From the NCBI RefSeq assembly GCF_014697585.1, contig NZ_JACJSB010000006.1:1-64000 (forward strand): a DNA stretch of 64,000 bases. Direction: 5' to 3'. The notes beneath the pieces were generated by a model that made no database searches, was not told the DNA's origin, and saw nothing but the letters and a program-made list of their open reading frames with translations. The position numbers were made by a program, and so were the translations under genes. Of the stretch, positions 1-9,217 are shown in pieces. Origin of the DNA: Dolichospermum sp. FACHB-1091 (lineage in GTDB: Bacteria > Cyanobacteriota > Cyanobacteriia > Cyanobacteriales > Nostocaceae). Every line of letters begins with the position of its first letter. The first letter of the stretch is position 1.

Positions 1-126
1 GATAGAGATGTAAACGCTGCAATTAATGTAAAACAAGAAGCGGTTAGATTAACCGTGTTAGCCTGTGGACTAGATAGTGCCGACACTTCTAGGATGAAGC
101 AGGAAGAAAAAGCAGACTTTTGTTAG
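1..126 (+). pseudogene. tnpB: 3' end of IS200/IS605-family tnpB (cut by window edge)
   Basis: Only the last 41 codons lie in the window, read in frame from base 1 to the TAG at 124-126. The translation begins DRDVNAAINV, the conserved C-terminal block of TnpB/OrfB that carries the last catalytic Asp of the RuvC-like nuclease and sits just after the zinc ribbon. TnpB proteins are RNA-guided nucleases encoded by IS605/IS1341-type elements. Whether the gene is intact to the left cannot be seen, so the pseudogene label means partial only. The 3' end of tnpB and the element's right end usually encode the guide (omega) RNA, so bases up to about 180 may be transcribed for that purpose. Confidence 0.8.
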
Positions 127-508
127 CATTAGTTAGCTTTTTTGGGTCGGTTTACTAAAGTATATTACTGAGAAGTAATTAAAAATATTATCATTTCTAG
201 ATCCTCATATCCCTGACTTCTTTGGGAAGTTTGGGAATTTATTCCCAGGATCGCTATTTTATTTGTTTGCTGATGTATCCTTTATTCTCTCAACAGTCCT
301 TTGCAGTGATTATCAGCGATTAGTACAACTGAATACTGACCAGCAACCAAGAATAATGATAAAGAAAATAGGAGACGATAATTTATGGCTACACCAGACA
401 AGCTATCGGCTTAACTTGACGATATTAAAAGTTTCCAGAGTTAAACCAGAAAATTGTCAGAAGTTCGCTATGGTATTGCAAAGAAACAGCCTATGCAATG
501 ATAATGCC
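127..508. other. Intergenic region between tnpB end and pgl
   Basis: No convincing gene. The first part is probably the right end of the IS element. A pyrimidine-rich hairpin-like stretch with CCCTGACTTCTTTGGGAAG lies near 211-232. An open frame in phase with pgl extends upstream from a TTG at 263, but its residues do not look like the sugar-isomerase fold, so this stretch is taken as the pgl leader. Confidence 0.5.
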
Positions 509-1231
509 ATGAATAAAACTGTTGAATTTCACTCCAGCGTATCCGAGCTAGTCCAACGGGCGCTAGAATTGATCCTGTCAAAAGTGGAAACTGCTATTAG
601 GGAACGGGGAAAATTTACAATTGCTTTATCAGGTGGCAGCACACCGAAACCCTTGTATGAAATCATAGCCAAGGAAAAGTTGCCCTGGGATAAAATTCAT
701 ATATTCTGGGGAGATGAGCGTTATGTGCCGGCAGATCACCCTGATAGCAACGAACTAATGGCCCGACGTGCATGGTTAGATCAGGTTGCCATTCCAGCGG
801 CTAATATTCATGCTATCCCCACTTTGTCCGCTAATCCAGAAGTGGACGCAGCTAAGTATAACCAGCATCTGCAAACATTTTTTAATTCCGTATCTGGAGA
901 GTTCCCTCCATTAGATGTAGTTTTATTGGGAATGGGTGATGATGCCCATACTGCATCTTTGTTTCCCCACACGGAAGCTCTCAAGGTTTGCGATCGCTTA
1001 ATTACTGTCGGTAATAAAGATGATAATCTTCGCATTACCTTTACTTACCCATTTATTAACGCGGCTCGAAATGTGATTTTTATGGTTGCTGGAGCTAACA
1101 AAAGACCAGCACTGGGGCAAATTTTTGCACCGATAGCAGATGATTTCGCTTATCCATCTCGCTTGATTAAACCCCAGGGAGAACTTTACTGGTTGCTAGA
1201 TGCAGCTGCTGGTTTAGAACTCAAACACTAG
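509..1231 (+). CDS. pgl: 6-phosphogluconolactonase
   Basis: Hydrolyses 6-phosphogluconolactone to 6-phosphogluconate, the second step of the oxidative pentose phosphate pathway; soluble and cytoplasmic. The 240-residue protein shows the family's SGGSTP loop (residues 41-46), the FWGDERYVP block (67-75) and a GMGDDAHTASLFP block near residue 148. The ATG at 509 gives the usual family length of about 240 residues. The open frame reaches back to a TTG at 263, but those extra 82 residues have no family features. The next pathway enzyme's partners, zwf and opcA, are elsewhere in this window (22.5-25.5 kb), so pgl is not in their operon. Family assignment is firm. Confidence 0.95.
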   Translation: MNKTVEFHSSVSELVQRALELILSKVETAIRERGKFTIALSGGSTPKPLYEIIAKEKLPWDKIHIFWGDERYVPADHPDSNELMARRAWLDQVAIPAANIHAIPTLSANPEVDAAKYNQHLQTFFNSVSGEFPPLDVVLLGMGDDAHTASLFPHTEALKVCDRLITVGNKDDNLRITFTYPFINAARNVIFMVAGANKRPALGQIFAPIADDFAYPSRLIKPQGELYWLLDAAAGLELKH

Positions 1232-1387
1232 CTATGATTCTTGAGATTTGGATGATTGAGATAATTAAGAATAATCACCAATGATCAACTTCTTCTCACC
1301 CTAGGTAATTTTTAGCATCAAAAGCTAAAATTACTCCTGTGCTTGCCAGTAATATTTTTACAACGACCTTCACTAAGGCTTAAATCC

Positions 1388-2374
1388 ATGATAGTCTGTC
1401 CTAATTGCAATCACCCTAATCCAGATGTTGCCGTTCAATGTGAAGCTTGCTACACACCGTTGCCAGCTACAGCTAAGTGTCCTAATTGTGGAGCAATAGT
1501 ACAGTCAGATGCCGCTTTCTGTGGTCAGTGTGGCTATAACCTACATTTTCACGCCGCCGCCACAGCAGCAACCACAGTCGCCCCAACTGGGAGTCCTAAT
1601 ATCCCCCCTGTAGTCGCTCCTGACCTAATGATGGAACTGTTACAACCCGATGCTTTGGGAATTGCTCAGGCTAGCAACCCGCCAGCGACAGTAGTAGTTC
1701 CCGTAGCTGAACCTGCATCTGTAGTTCAGGAACAAGCTGTTTATGTTCCTCCTGTAGCACCAGAATCAGAAGTTTATATTCCCCCTGTACTCACACCCCC
1801 ACCCGTAGCTGTAGTTCAGGAACAAGCCGTTTATATTCCTTCTGTACCTGCACCTGTAGCACCAGAACCAGAAGTTTATATTCCGCCAGTGCTTACACCT
1901 CCACCTGCACCTGTAGCGCCAGAACCAGAAGTTTATATTCCGCCTGCTTATATACCCCAAATAGATCCCCTACCAGTTGTGGAAGCAGCCCCAGCAGTTT
2001 CACCGGTAGCAGCACCAGTAAAGGTGGCGACCACCCAATTACAACAGGTAGTGGCGCGGTTATTTCATGTTCAAGCTAACCAAGAAATAGAATTACCACA
2101 AAATGTCTCGGTTGTTCATATTGGTAAGCCTAATGATCGAATTCCTCCAGATATAGATGTTTCAGGATTCGCAAATTCGGAAATTGTTTCCCGGATTCAC
2201 GCAGATATTCGGATTGAGGGAGATGCTTGTTATATAGAAGATGCAGGTAGTTCCAATGGTACTTACATCAACAATTTACCTCTATTACCAGGAAACAGAC
2301 ATCGCCTCCGTCCCGGCGATCGCATTAGCTTAGGTAAGGGCGATTTAGTGACTTTCTTGTTTCAACTCTCTTAG
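1388..2374 (+). CDS. Zinc-ribbon and FHA domain protein
   Basis: A 328-residue protein with two N-terminal zinc ribbons (Cys 4, 7, 18, 21 and Cys 31, 34, 45, 48), a low-complexity Pro/Ala/Val linker with repeats of the type PEPEVYIPPVLTPPP (roughly residues 110-190), and a C-terminal forkhead-associated domain (about 240-328) with the SRIHADI and DAGSSNGTYIN motifs that bind phosphothreonine peptides. It is likely a scaffold reading Ser/Thr kinase signals; the target is unknown. The ATG at 1388 puts the first ribbon at the N-terminus; an in-frame upstream start at 1343 would add 15 residues. The linker repeats are also visible as near-identical DNA repeats, so their number may vary between strains. 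Confidence 0.8.
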   Translation: MIVCPNCNHPNPDVAVQCEACYTPLPATAKCPNCGAIVQSDAAFCGQCGYNLHFHAAATAATTVAPTGSPNIPPVVAPDLMMELLQPDALGIAQASNPPATVVVPVAEPASVVQEQAVYVPPVAPESEVYIPPVLTPPPVAVVQEQAVYIPSVPAPVAPEPEVYIPPVLTPPPAPVAPEPEVYIPPAYIPQIDPLPVVEAAPAVSPVAAPVKVATTQLQQVVARLFHVQANQEIELPQNVSVVHIGKPNDRIPPDIDVSGFANSEIVSRIHADIRIEGDACYIEDAGSSNGTYINNLPLLPGNRHRLRPGDRISLGKGDLVTFLFQLS

Positions 2375-2379
2375 GAATA

Positions 2380-2414
2380 GGTAATGGGTAATGGGTAATG
2401 GGTAATGGGTAATG
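2380..2414. repeat. Heptanucleotide tandem repeat (GGTAATG)n
   Basis: Five head-to-tail copies of GGTAATG directly downstream of the FHA gene. This is the short tandemly repeated repetitive (STRR) class known from heterocystous cyanobacteria. Confidence 0.85.
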
Positions 2415-2517
2415 AATATCTCTCTGCTCCCTGTCCCACTGCTATCATCACAATAGCTTATTAACTCTAGTTGCTAGTTATCCAATAAACTAGATAATTA
2501 GCAACTTGGGTAAAAAC

Positions 2518-3411
2518 ATGATTAATGATACAGAGTATATCAGGAAAGCTGAAGCGAATCGCGTCGAAATTCTCAGTGAAGCATTACCTTACATCCAACA
2601 ATTCACTGGTCGCACCGTTGTAGTTAAATATGGTGGCGCAGCCATGAAGGATAGCAACCTCAAAGATAAAGTGATTCGGGATGTTGTCTTTTTATCTTGC
2701 GTCGGCTTGCGGCCAATTTTAGTTCATGGTGGTGGTCCAGAAATTAATAGTTGGTTAGCTAAGTTAGGAATTGAAGCACAATTTAAAAATGGTTTGCGTG
2801 TTACCGATGCACCAACAATGGATGTAGTAGAAATGGTGTTAGTTGGGCGTGTAAATAAAGAAATTGTCGCGCTAATTAACCAGGCTGGAGGTATGGCCGT
2901 AGGACTTTGTGGTAAAGATGGTAACTTAATTACGGCTCGTCCTCAAGGTGATGAAGGAATTGGTTTTGTTGGGGAAGTTAGCAGTGTCAATATCAAAATT
3001 TTAGAAACACTTTCTAGTAATGGCTATATTCCCGTAGTTTCCAGTGTTGCTGCTGATGAAACGGGACAGGCTTATAATATTAATGCTGATACCGTAGCGG
3101 GGGAAATAGCCGCAGCTTTGGGAGCAGAAAAATTAATTTTGCTCACCGATACCAGAGGAATTTTAAAAGATTATCATGACCCTTCTACCTTGATTCCGAA
3201 AATAGATATTCGGGAAGCGCGACAATTAATTGCTGATGGTATAGTTAGTGGGGGGATGATTCCTAAAGTGAATTGTTGTGTGCGATCTCTAGCTCAAGGG
3301 GTGAAAGCTTCACATATCATTGATGGTCGTATTCCTCATGCTTTACTGTTAGAAGTATTTACAGATGTGGGGATTGGGACAATGATTCTTGGTTCTCAGT
3401 TGAGACAATAA
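2518..3411 (+). CDS. argB: Acetylglutamate kinase
   Basis: Phosphorylates N-acetyl-L-glutamate, the second and usually feedback-controlled step of arginine synthesis. In cyanobacteria the enzyme is activated by PII; that is family knowledge, not visible here. The 297-residue protein has the amino-acid-kinase features [28 protein letters not shown] and the C-terminal GGMIPK block. The ATG at 2518 starts [17 protein letters not shown], matching the family's N-terminal helix; the frame continues to a TTG at 2506, which is less likely. It stands alone, flanked by an STRR repeat upstream and a palindromic repeat downstream. Confidence 0.96.
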   Translation: MINDTEYIRKAEANRVEILSEALPYIQQFTGRTVVVKYGGAAMKDSNLKDKVIRDVVFLSCVGLRPILVHGGGPEINSWLAKLGIEAQFKNGLRVTDAPTMDVVEMVLVGRVNKEIVALINQAGGMAVGLCGKDGNLITARPQGDEGIGFVGEVSSVNIKILETLSSNGYIPVVSSVAADETGQAYNINADTVAGEIAAALGAEKLILLTDTRGILKDYHDPSTLIPKIDIREARQLIADGIVSGGMIPKVNCCVRSLAQGVKASHIIDGRIPHALLLEVFTDVGIGTMILGSQLRQ

Positions 3412-3429
3412 TCAGGATTAATAGTTCTG

Positions 3430-3527
3430 GTGAATAAAATTCACGGCTACACAAACAAATTCCGCCTCCGCAGACTGCATAAAAACCAGATATTTCTCAC
3501 CCACGCAGGTGGGTTTTGTTTGTGTAG
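3430..3527. repeat. Dispersed palindromic repeat, copy 1
   Basis: Begins with the inverted pair GTGAATAAAATTCAC, then a core bounded by CTACACAAACAAA and its complement TTTGTTTGTGTAG, with an inner CCCACGCAGGTGGG hairpin. A second copy with the same core lies at 30192-30286. It may act as a bidirectional terminator between argB and the next gene, but its duplication elsewhere points to a small mobile or MITE-like repeat. Confidence 0.75.
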
Positions 3528-3577
3528 ATGCGGTTTCTAACCGCCAATTTAACTAATAACTAATGACTTAATAACTA

Positions 3578-4099
3578 ATGACTACAGAAAGTTTAGAACT
3601 CGCTAGATCTCGTTACCAAATGGGGACAATTGCTTTTGAAAATGGTCAATATCGGGAAGCTGTAGAAAATTTAGAAAAAGCCAGCGCCTTATTAGGAAAA
3701 AATACCCGTTTTGCTGGTGAAGTAGAAATTTGGTTGGTGAATGCTTATGAAGCTGCGGGACGTTCAGAAGCAGCAATAAATCTTTGTCAACAACTTGTAG
3801 GTCATCCCCATTATGAAATTCGTCAACAAGCAAAGCGCCTAGTCTATATTTTAAAAGCACCCAAACTTAATCGTCCTCAAGAATGGATGACAGAAATTCC
3901 CGATTTTGGTATAGTTTCTGATCACAAATCGAAAATAGTTGTCAATTCCCAACCTAAAAAATCTCAATCTCAACCTAAATCTGTAGAACCAGAATATATT
4001 GATCTTAGCACGGTCAATACTAAAGATAATCGCTTTGTTTGGGTAGCTTTAATTGCTGTTTGTTTAACAATTTTCTATTTAGTTTGGTTAAGTTTTTAG
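3578..4099 (+). CDS. TPR-like protein with C-terminal membrane anchor
   Basis: A 173-residue protein. Residues about 5-95 are helical with a TPR-type pattern (YQMGTIAFENGQYREAVENL and a second helix pair ending in KRLVYILKAPKL). A Ser/Lys/Gln-rich linker follows, and the last 20 residues form one hydrophobic helix (VWVALIAVCLTIFYLVWLSF), so it is probably tail-anchored with the TPR part in the cytoplasm. It is followed 19 bases later by a DUF3153 lipoprotein gene on the same strand, so the two are likely co-transcribed. This arrangement is familiar from other cyanobacteria, but the function is unknown. The ATG at 3578 is the first in frame. Confidence 0.8.
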   Translation: MTTESLELARSRYQMGTIAFENGQYREAVENLEKASALLGKNTRFAGEVEIWLVNAYEAAGRSEAAINLCQQLVGHPHYEIRQQAKRLVYILKAPKLNRPQEWMTEIPDFGIVSDHKSKIVVNSQPKKSQSQPKSVEPEYIDLSTVNTKDNRFVWVALIAVCLTIFYLVWLSF

Positions 4100-4118
4100 C
4101 AAATAAGGAGAAAATACA

Positions 4119-4919
4119 ATGAACGTATTCACTTTCATTAAGATAAAATCCCGATTTTTTTCAATTAGTAAAATTGGCAAAATTACCAAAATAAAACCTA
4201 TTGTATTGATGGTAATACTTTCTTCATTGCTCCTATCTGGTTGTGTAAAATATGATTTAGGAGTCAATTTTAATAGCACAAATAATGGGGAATTAATACA
4301 GCATATTCAGTTAGCGGAAAAAGTCACTATTTTTAGTGGTGATTATCTATCAGAATGGTTAAAAACTTTAGAAAATCAAGCACGAACTTTAGGAGGTTCA
4401 ACACAGAGAATTTCACCAGCAGAAATTATTGTTAAAATTCCCTTTACTAGTGCGAAGGAATTACAAGGAAAATTTACTATATTTTTCAAAAATCGCAGTT
4501 CTCAAGATAGCAATAATTCAGAAATATCAGATATTACCTCAAGTTTGGTAGCAGAAGATAGGAATTTTTTCCTATTTTCTAGAAATCATCTAGTTTATGA
4601 TTTAGATTTGCGTTCTTTGGCCATGCTTACCACCAACAATAATAATTCAATTGTCAACTTAGATTTTAGTTTACAGACACCTTGGGGAACAAAAAACATT
4701 GACAATAATGAAAATGCTATCAAACCAGAAAAGCATGGTAATCAATTGATATGGAAACTTAAACCAGGTGCTATCAATCATATAGAGGTGGTGTTTTGGT
4801 TACCTAATTTCCTGGGAATTGGGACTTTGTTAATTATTGGATTTGTGTGGTTGGGGTTCTATTTGAGATATACATTATTACCAAATCCAAGTATTCAGTT
4901 AACAGCTAAAGAATCGTAA
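4119..4919 (+). CDS. DUF3153 membrane lipoprotein
   Basis: A 266-residue exported protein. Residues 27-42 form a signal sequence ending in the lipobox LLSGC (Cys42), and a second hydrophobic helix lies near the C-terminus (about 233-251). The middle is beta-rich and begins KYDLGVNFNSTNNGELIQHI, typical of the cyanobacterial DUF3153 family. An AAGGAG ribosome-binding site is present about 7 bases before the ATG at 4119. It forms a likely two-gene unit with the TPR protein upstream. Role unknown; possibly an envelope-associated pair. A basic 26-residue extension precedes the signal peptide, so the true start could be further in. Confidence 0.8.
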   Translation: MNVFTFIKIKSRFFSISKIGKITKIKPIVLMVILSSLLLSGCVKYDLGVNFNSTNNGELIQHIQLAEKVTIFSGDYLSEWLKTLENQARTLGGSTQRISPAEIIVKIPFTSAKELQGKFTIFFKNRSSQDSNNSEISDITSSLVAEDRNFFLFSRNHLVYDLDLRSLAMLTTNNNNSIVNLDFSLQTPWGTKNIDNNENAIKPEKHGNQLIWKLKPGAINHIEVVFWLPNFLGIGTLLIIGFVWLGFYLRYTLLPNPSIQLTAKES

Positions 4920-4932
4920 AATAAAATAATTA

Positions 4933-4985
4933 GGGCTTGCTAAAAAAGTTATCTGTGAGGGTAGGGAACAGGGAACTCTTAACAG
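4933..4985 (+). repeat. Partial repeat related to the element at 52015
   Basis: The sequence from GGGCTTGCTAAAAAAGTT through CTGTGAGGGTAGGGAACAGG to the GGAACTCTTAAC stretch is nearly identical to 52017-52071. The right-hand inverted end present in the second copy is not seen here, so this copy looks truncated. Confidence 0.7.
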
Positions 4986-5077
4986 TCAACCTTCAACCGT
5001 CCTACTCCCCTTCCCTCCCAGAGCAGAGGTTGAAGTTAGATCACTCAAGTTTCGTTTCAATATTACCGAAAATACTT

Positions 5078-5842
5078 TTAAAACCCCCTTTTATTGACTC
5101 CCGGCTTTGGTATCATTACATCTGTATTTATCAATTTATCCCAAAAACGAAAATAAAGACCATAATTACAATTAAACTTGTGATGATGAAGAGTATGGTG
5201 TGTTGGTGTAATCCAATTTTTACCCCAAAAACCACTCATCCAAGAATGGGGATAAACCTCATAACCAGTATGATTGACAACACCAAATATCGTCATTAAG
5301 GTTAATAATAAAAGTACCATACTAATATGAATGGGAATAATAAAAACTAGAATAGGAATAATAATTGCTTGAATAACACTCTCAACAGGATCAAAAGAAA
5401 AAGATGTCCAGGGTGTAGGATTAATAGATTCGTGATGTATTTGATGAAAACGACGATATATACGTGGAATGTGTAACCAGCGGTGAGTCCAGTAAAAATA
5501 AGTATCGTGAAGAAATAAATAAATCAACAAACTCAAAGGTAAATATCCTAAACTATATTCCAGAGGATTAAAATAAACTTTCGTGTATCCTGATATAATC
5601 ATAGTCATCATTAAAGCACCAGGTACAGCAAAAATCAGACAAGATAAAAGTGACCACTTAATTTCGCTGTTGATTTTACTTTTACGTCCGTCCAAATCAT
5701 GAAGACGACGACCTTCCCAAGACTTGGGACGACGAACCCAAAGCAACCAATAGAGAAACGATGACACAATTAGGTATCGTGTTGAAAGCACAAAAAACAT
5801 AAACAAAATCAAGATACCAAATTGTGTCAAGTTAGGGAACAT
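5078..5842 (-). CDS. Fatty acid hydroxylase / sterol desaturase family membrane protein
   Basis: A 254-residue integral membrane di-iron enzyme. It has four or more hydrophobic segments and the histidine clusters of the superfamily: HDTYFYWTHRWLH, HQIHHES and HHTLHHHKFNCNYG, which bind the two irons. These enzymes hydroxylate or desaturate lipid-like substrates (fatty acids, sterols, carotenoids); the substrate cannot be read from the sequence. The chosen ATG at 5842 begins MFPNLTQFG just before the first membrane helix; the frame could start 26 residues earlier at 5920. It lies downstream of the permease/adaptor pair on the same strand but more than 200 bases away, so it is probably separate. 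Confidence 0.88.
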   Translation of the reverse strand: MFPNLTQFGILILFMFFVLSTRYLIVSSFLYWLLWVRRPKSWEGRRLHDLDGRKSKINSEIKWSLLSCLIFAVPGALMMTMIISGYTKVYFNPLEYSLGYLPLSLLIYLFLHDTYFYWTHRWLHIPRIYRRFHQIHHESINPTPWTSFSFDPVESVIQAIIIPILVFIIPIHISMVLLLLTLMTIFGVVNHTGYEVYPHSWMSGFWGKNWITPTHHTLHHHKFNCNYGLYFRFWDKLINTDVMIPKPGVNKRGF

Positions 5843-6060
5843 AGGGGCAGGATATAAAATAATGTAATGGCTAAGATATAATATACACCCTATTTTACCT
5901 CTTGATAAACACAACTGCATTTATTTCTAAGAATGAGGTATGATACTTAATATTGTTAGTTCAGATTGACCCCTCCATCCCCACAACCCCGAAAATTTCC
6001 CCATCTAGGGGCAAACCCCCGTGGTTGCCCCGATATCAAACCTGTAATTTTTAATTATTT

Positions 6061-7278
6061 TTACGCCGTTCTTAGTGCTACCATGGGATCAAGTTGAGCC
6101 GCACGACGGGCCGGAACTACACCGAAGAATAAACCAATAGCGCCAGAAACACCCGCAGTTAAAAGAACTGCTGCTGGGGAAATTGTAGATTGAAAAGGGG
6201 TAAATATTCCCACTAAAATGATGCTACCACCCCCTAAAATAATGCCGATTAAACCACCAGTTACTGATAATATCACGGCTTCAATCATAAATTGCAGAAG
6301 GATGTCCTGTTGCGTTGCACCGATAGCTTTCCGCAGTCCAATTTCTTGAGTACGTTCAGTCACAGAAACTAGCATAATATTCATAATCCCAATCCCACCC
6401 ACAAATAAGGAAATACTAGCTATTGCAGCTAACATTATTGTCAATCCTCCGGTAATTGAATTACTGATTTCTAAGAGGTTTTTTTGGGTTTGAATGGTAA
6501 AATCATCTTCGCGGGTAATTTTGTGCCGACGACGCAGTAAATTTGCCATTTGAAACTCTGCTGCTGATATACTATTTTCATCCTTCGCTGATACAGAAAT
6601 CATAGCGATATTAATACCAAAAGGTGATGTTCTCCCAACTAAACGACTAAACATGGTATTAATGGGAATATAAACGGTATCATCATTGTTACTCCCAAAG
6701 GAAGAACCTTTAGCAACTGTTAACCCAATGACATCAAAAGTAGTATTTTGAATGCGGATTTTCTGACCCAGGGGATTTTGATTATCAAATAGTTTATTGG
6801 CTAAATCTGGACCTAATATTGCTACTCTTTTACTCCGTTTAATATCGAAGTCATTAAAAAACCTACCTTCTTTAATTTCTAAACTACGAACTGTGGGATA
6901 ATTAGGGGTAGTACCGATCACCGTGCTTGTTGTATTTCGATTACGATAAGTGATTGTAATTCGGTTATTAATCTCTGGAGCAACTTCTTTGACTGCGCGG
7001 ACTTGTTTAGCTATTGCTTTAGCGTCTTGTAAAACTAAAGTTCTAGGTACTCCTGTCACCCTACTCCGAGTTCCTGGACTACCGGGAACAACAAATAAAG
7101 TATTAGGTCCTAAGGATTGAAATTGTTTATTTGTAAATATTTTTGCCCCTTCTCCAATCCCAATCATAGCAATAACTGAGGCATTGCCAATAATAATTCC
7201 CAACATGGTCAAACCACTCCGCAACTTATTAGCTAATAAGGTGGTAGTTGCCATTTTCACGCTTTCTAAAATGTCCAT
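6061..7278 (-). CDS. MacB-type ABC transporter permease
   Basis: A 405-residue permease of the FtsX/MacB type: N-terminal helix in LRSGLTMLGIIIGNASVIAMIG, a large periplasmic MacB_PCD domain (about 45-270), and three C-terminal helices with the conserved TERTQEIGLRKAIGAT loop between the first two. It lies 29 bases downstream of the HlyD-type adaptor, so the two form an operon. Together they would make a MacAB/DevBCA-like exporter of hydrophobic molecules or peptides. Unlike MacB there is no fused ATPase domain, and no separate ATPase gene follows, so the energising subunit must be encoded elsewhere. Confidence 0.92.
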   Translation of the reverse strand: MDILESVKMATTTLLANKLRSGLTMLGIIIGNASVIAMIGIGEGAKIFTNKQFQSLGPNTLFVVPGSPGTRSRVTGVPRTLVLQDAKAIAKQVRAVKEVAPEINNRITITYRNRNTTSTVIGTTPNYPTVRSLEIKEGRFFNDFDIKRSKRVAILGPDLANKLFDNQNPLGQKIRIQNTTFDVIGLTVAKGSSFGSNNDDTVYIPINTMFSRLVGRTSPFGINIAMISVSAKDENSISAAEFQMANLLRRRHKITREDDFTIQTQKNLLEISNSITGGLTIMLAAIASISLFVGGIGIMNIMLVSVTERTQEIGLRKAIGATQQDILLQFMIEAVILSVTGGLIGIILGGGSIILVGIFTPFQSTISPAAVLLTAGVSGAIGLFFGVVPARRAAQLDPMVALRTA

Positions 7279-7307
7279 AATTTGTGCTGAATTTTTATGT
7301 TTAATTT

Positions 7308-8786
7308 TTATTTTCTTTCTTTGCTCGATTCTGTTTTACCTTTTTCCTTGGTTTTAGGTAGATCAATAAATATCCTATCTCCAGCTTTAAGACCATCTAA
7401 AACTTGAACTTCGTTATCAATATTCGCACCAATTTTGACTAGATTAAATTCAGGTTGATTTTTTTCACCTAATAACCACACTCCAGTCTTTCCCTTGCGA
7501 GTAACAATTAACTCCTGGGGAATTAATAGGGCATTTTGGATGTTATTACCAAGAAATGTCACTTCACTCACATTCATTCCTGAACGCAGTTTTTCAGACC
7601 CTTTATTAACAGTAACCCGCACCTGAAATGAGGTGACATTTTGCTCAACTACCGCTTCAGGAGCAATCAAACGCACTTGTCCCTGAAAAATTTCATCGGG
7701 ATAAGCATCAACGGTAATTTCTACTTTTTGTCTTTGTTTAATTTGGGATATATCTACTTCAGGAACATTTGCTAAAACTTCTAATCCTTTAGCTAAAGCT
7801 ACTATAGAAGTTGAGGTAGCAGAAGCACTACTGGAAGCAGAAACAGCAGGACTAACAAAACCCCCCACTGTCGCGTATCTTTGAGTAATAATGCCTGCAA
7901 AAGGAGCGCGGATAATTGTATCTTCTAATTGTACTTGTTGTTGTTTTAATTGAGCTTCTGCACTAGCTACTGCTGCTTTTAATCTGGCAATTTCTTCAGG
8001 ACGATTACCATTTTCTAATTTTCTTAAAGCTTCCTTTTCCTGATTAACTATTGCTTGTTGTTTTTGAATATCTTGGTTACGGTTGCCAATTTTGAGTAAG
8101 GATAATCGTTTTTGTGCTTCTTCTAAATTGGCTTTTGCTTTTCTATTTTCACTGATGTATTGTTCTAAACTATCTTGAGAAATCGCTCCATTTTTTGCTA
8201 AATCTTGATAACGTTTTAAACGTGATTCAGTTAATTCTACAGCGGCTTTTGCCGAGTCTACTTGAGCCTGTGCTTGTTGAATTTCCTGTAAACGATTCCC
8301 CTCACGGATAATTGCTAATTGAGCCTGTGCTTGGGCTACACGGGCTTTTCCTTGGGCAATTTCTTCGGGACGACTTCCCGCTAGGCTTTCCGCTAATTGC
8401 GCTTTTGCCTGTTCTAAATTAGCTTTGTATTGGATAATTCGCATTTTAATTTCCGAATTATCCATGCGAGCAATTATTTGTCCTTTCTTGACTGTTTGTC
8501 CCTGTTCAACATTTAACTCTGCCAACAGTCCAGAACTTTTAGGACTAATATTGACGCTTTGAATTGGTTGGATTTTGCCGCTAGCAGTAATGCGAACAGT
8601 GATATCTTTTGCTGTCACCGGCACAGTCAATTTAGTTATATCTGGTGGTTTATTTCCTTGCTGGATGGTTTTGATAGTGGCTGTTGTTCCTACAATTAAA
8701 ACACCACTAGCAATTAAACCGATTAACCAACGTAATGGATATTTAACTTTTTTGCCAATTAAGGGAATTTCTATGTAAAAAATCAT
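7308..8786 (-). CDS. HlyD/MacA-type periplasmic adaptor subunit
   Basis: A 492-residue membrane-fusion protein that bridges an inner-membrane transporter and the outer membrane. It has one N-terminal membrane helix (about 20-42), a lipoyl half-domain (GLLAELNVEQGQTVKKGQIIAR), a very long Ala/Gln-rich coiled-coil hairpin (about 115-290), the second lipoyl half (IIRAPFAGII), and a beta-barrel domain with VEITVDAYP. The hairpin contains four copies of G(S/N)R-x-x-(E/D)-I at residues 137, 163, 234 and 260, giving two pairs each spaced by 26. First gene of an operon with the permease. The ATG at 8786 precedes the membrane helix. Substrate unknown. Confidence 0.92.
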   Translation of the reverse strand: MIFYIEIPLIGKKVKYPLRWLIGLIASGVLIVGTTATIKTIQQGNKPPDITKLTVPVTAKDITVRITASGKIQPIQSVNISPKSSGLLAELNVEQGQTVKKGQIIARMDNSEIKMRIIQYKANLEQAKAQLAESLAGSRPEEIAQGKARVAQAQAQLAIIREGNRLQEIQQAQAQVDSAKAAVELTESRLKRYQDLAKNGAISQDSLEQYISENRKAKANLEEAQKRLSLLKIGNRNQDIQKQQAIVNQEKEALRKLENGNRPEEIARLKAAVASAEAQLKQQQVQLEDTIIRAPFAGIITQRYATVGGFVSPAVSASSSASATSTSIVALAKGLEVLANVPEVDISQIKQRQKVEITVDAYPDEIFQGQVRLIAPEAVVEQNVTSFQVRVTVNKGSEKLRSGMNVSEVTFLGNNIQNALLIPQELIVTRKGKTGVWLLGEKNQPEFNLVKIGANIDNEVQVLDGLKAGDRIFIDLPKTKEKGKTESSKERK

Positions 8787-9217
8787 GATTAAAAAAGTTG
8801 AGGAACAAAAATTAGCGAGTCTATTTTATAGACAAAACCTGATGATAATCATTTGATTTATGTAATTCATCATCTGATTGGGTGAATTTTTTATTTTTTG
8901 GTTTTTTATCCTCCTGCTGACTATAGTATCATAGTTTTCTTTGTTTAGTAAACATGACTTATTTCCTATTTTAGCAATTTATCTGCTAAATTTCGTGATC
9001 ATTTCTCTGGGTAACTATTTAAAGGATAGTGAATTTGTTCTATAATCTCAATTCCTTTTGCACCTGTACTTATGGATAAATAGGTAAACAAGACGATATC
9101 AGAAGTCAAAACTGGGAATTTTTTACCATTGCTTAAATTCATTCTATTGCTTGATAGTAAATAGTGCTTTTTTATAAAATTTAATCAGGAAATCACGGCG
9201 GAAACTAAATTGAATTT
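8787..9217. other. AT-rich intergenic region upstream of the exporter operon
   Basis: Presumably holds the promoter of the minus-strand adaptor gene. No open frame with family features is visible. The sequence is AT-rich and contains several short inverted repeats but nothing recognised. Confidence 0.4.

Noticed and set aside
263-508. Upstream extension of pgl to a TTG start
   Set aside because: The added 82 residues have no family features, and the ATG at 509 gives the normal length.
4937-5299. Plus-strand open frame overlapping the hydroxylase gene
   Set aside because: First part is repeat DNA, the rest is antisense to the clearly conserved hydroxylase.
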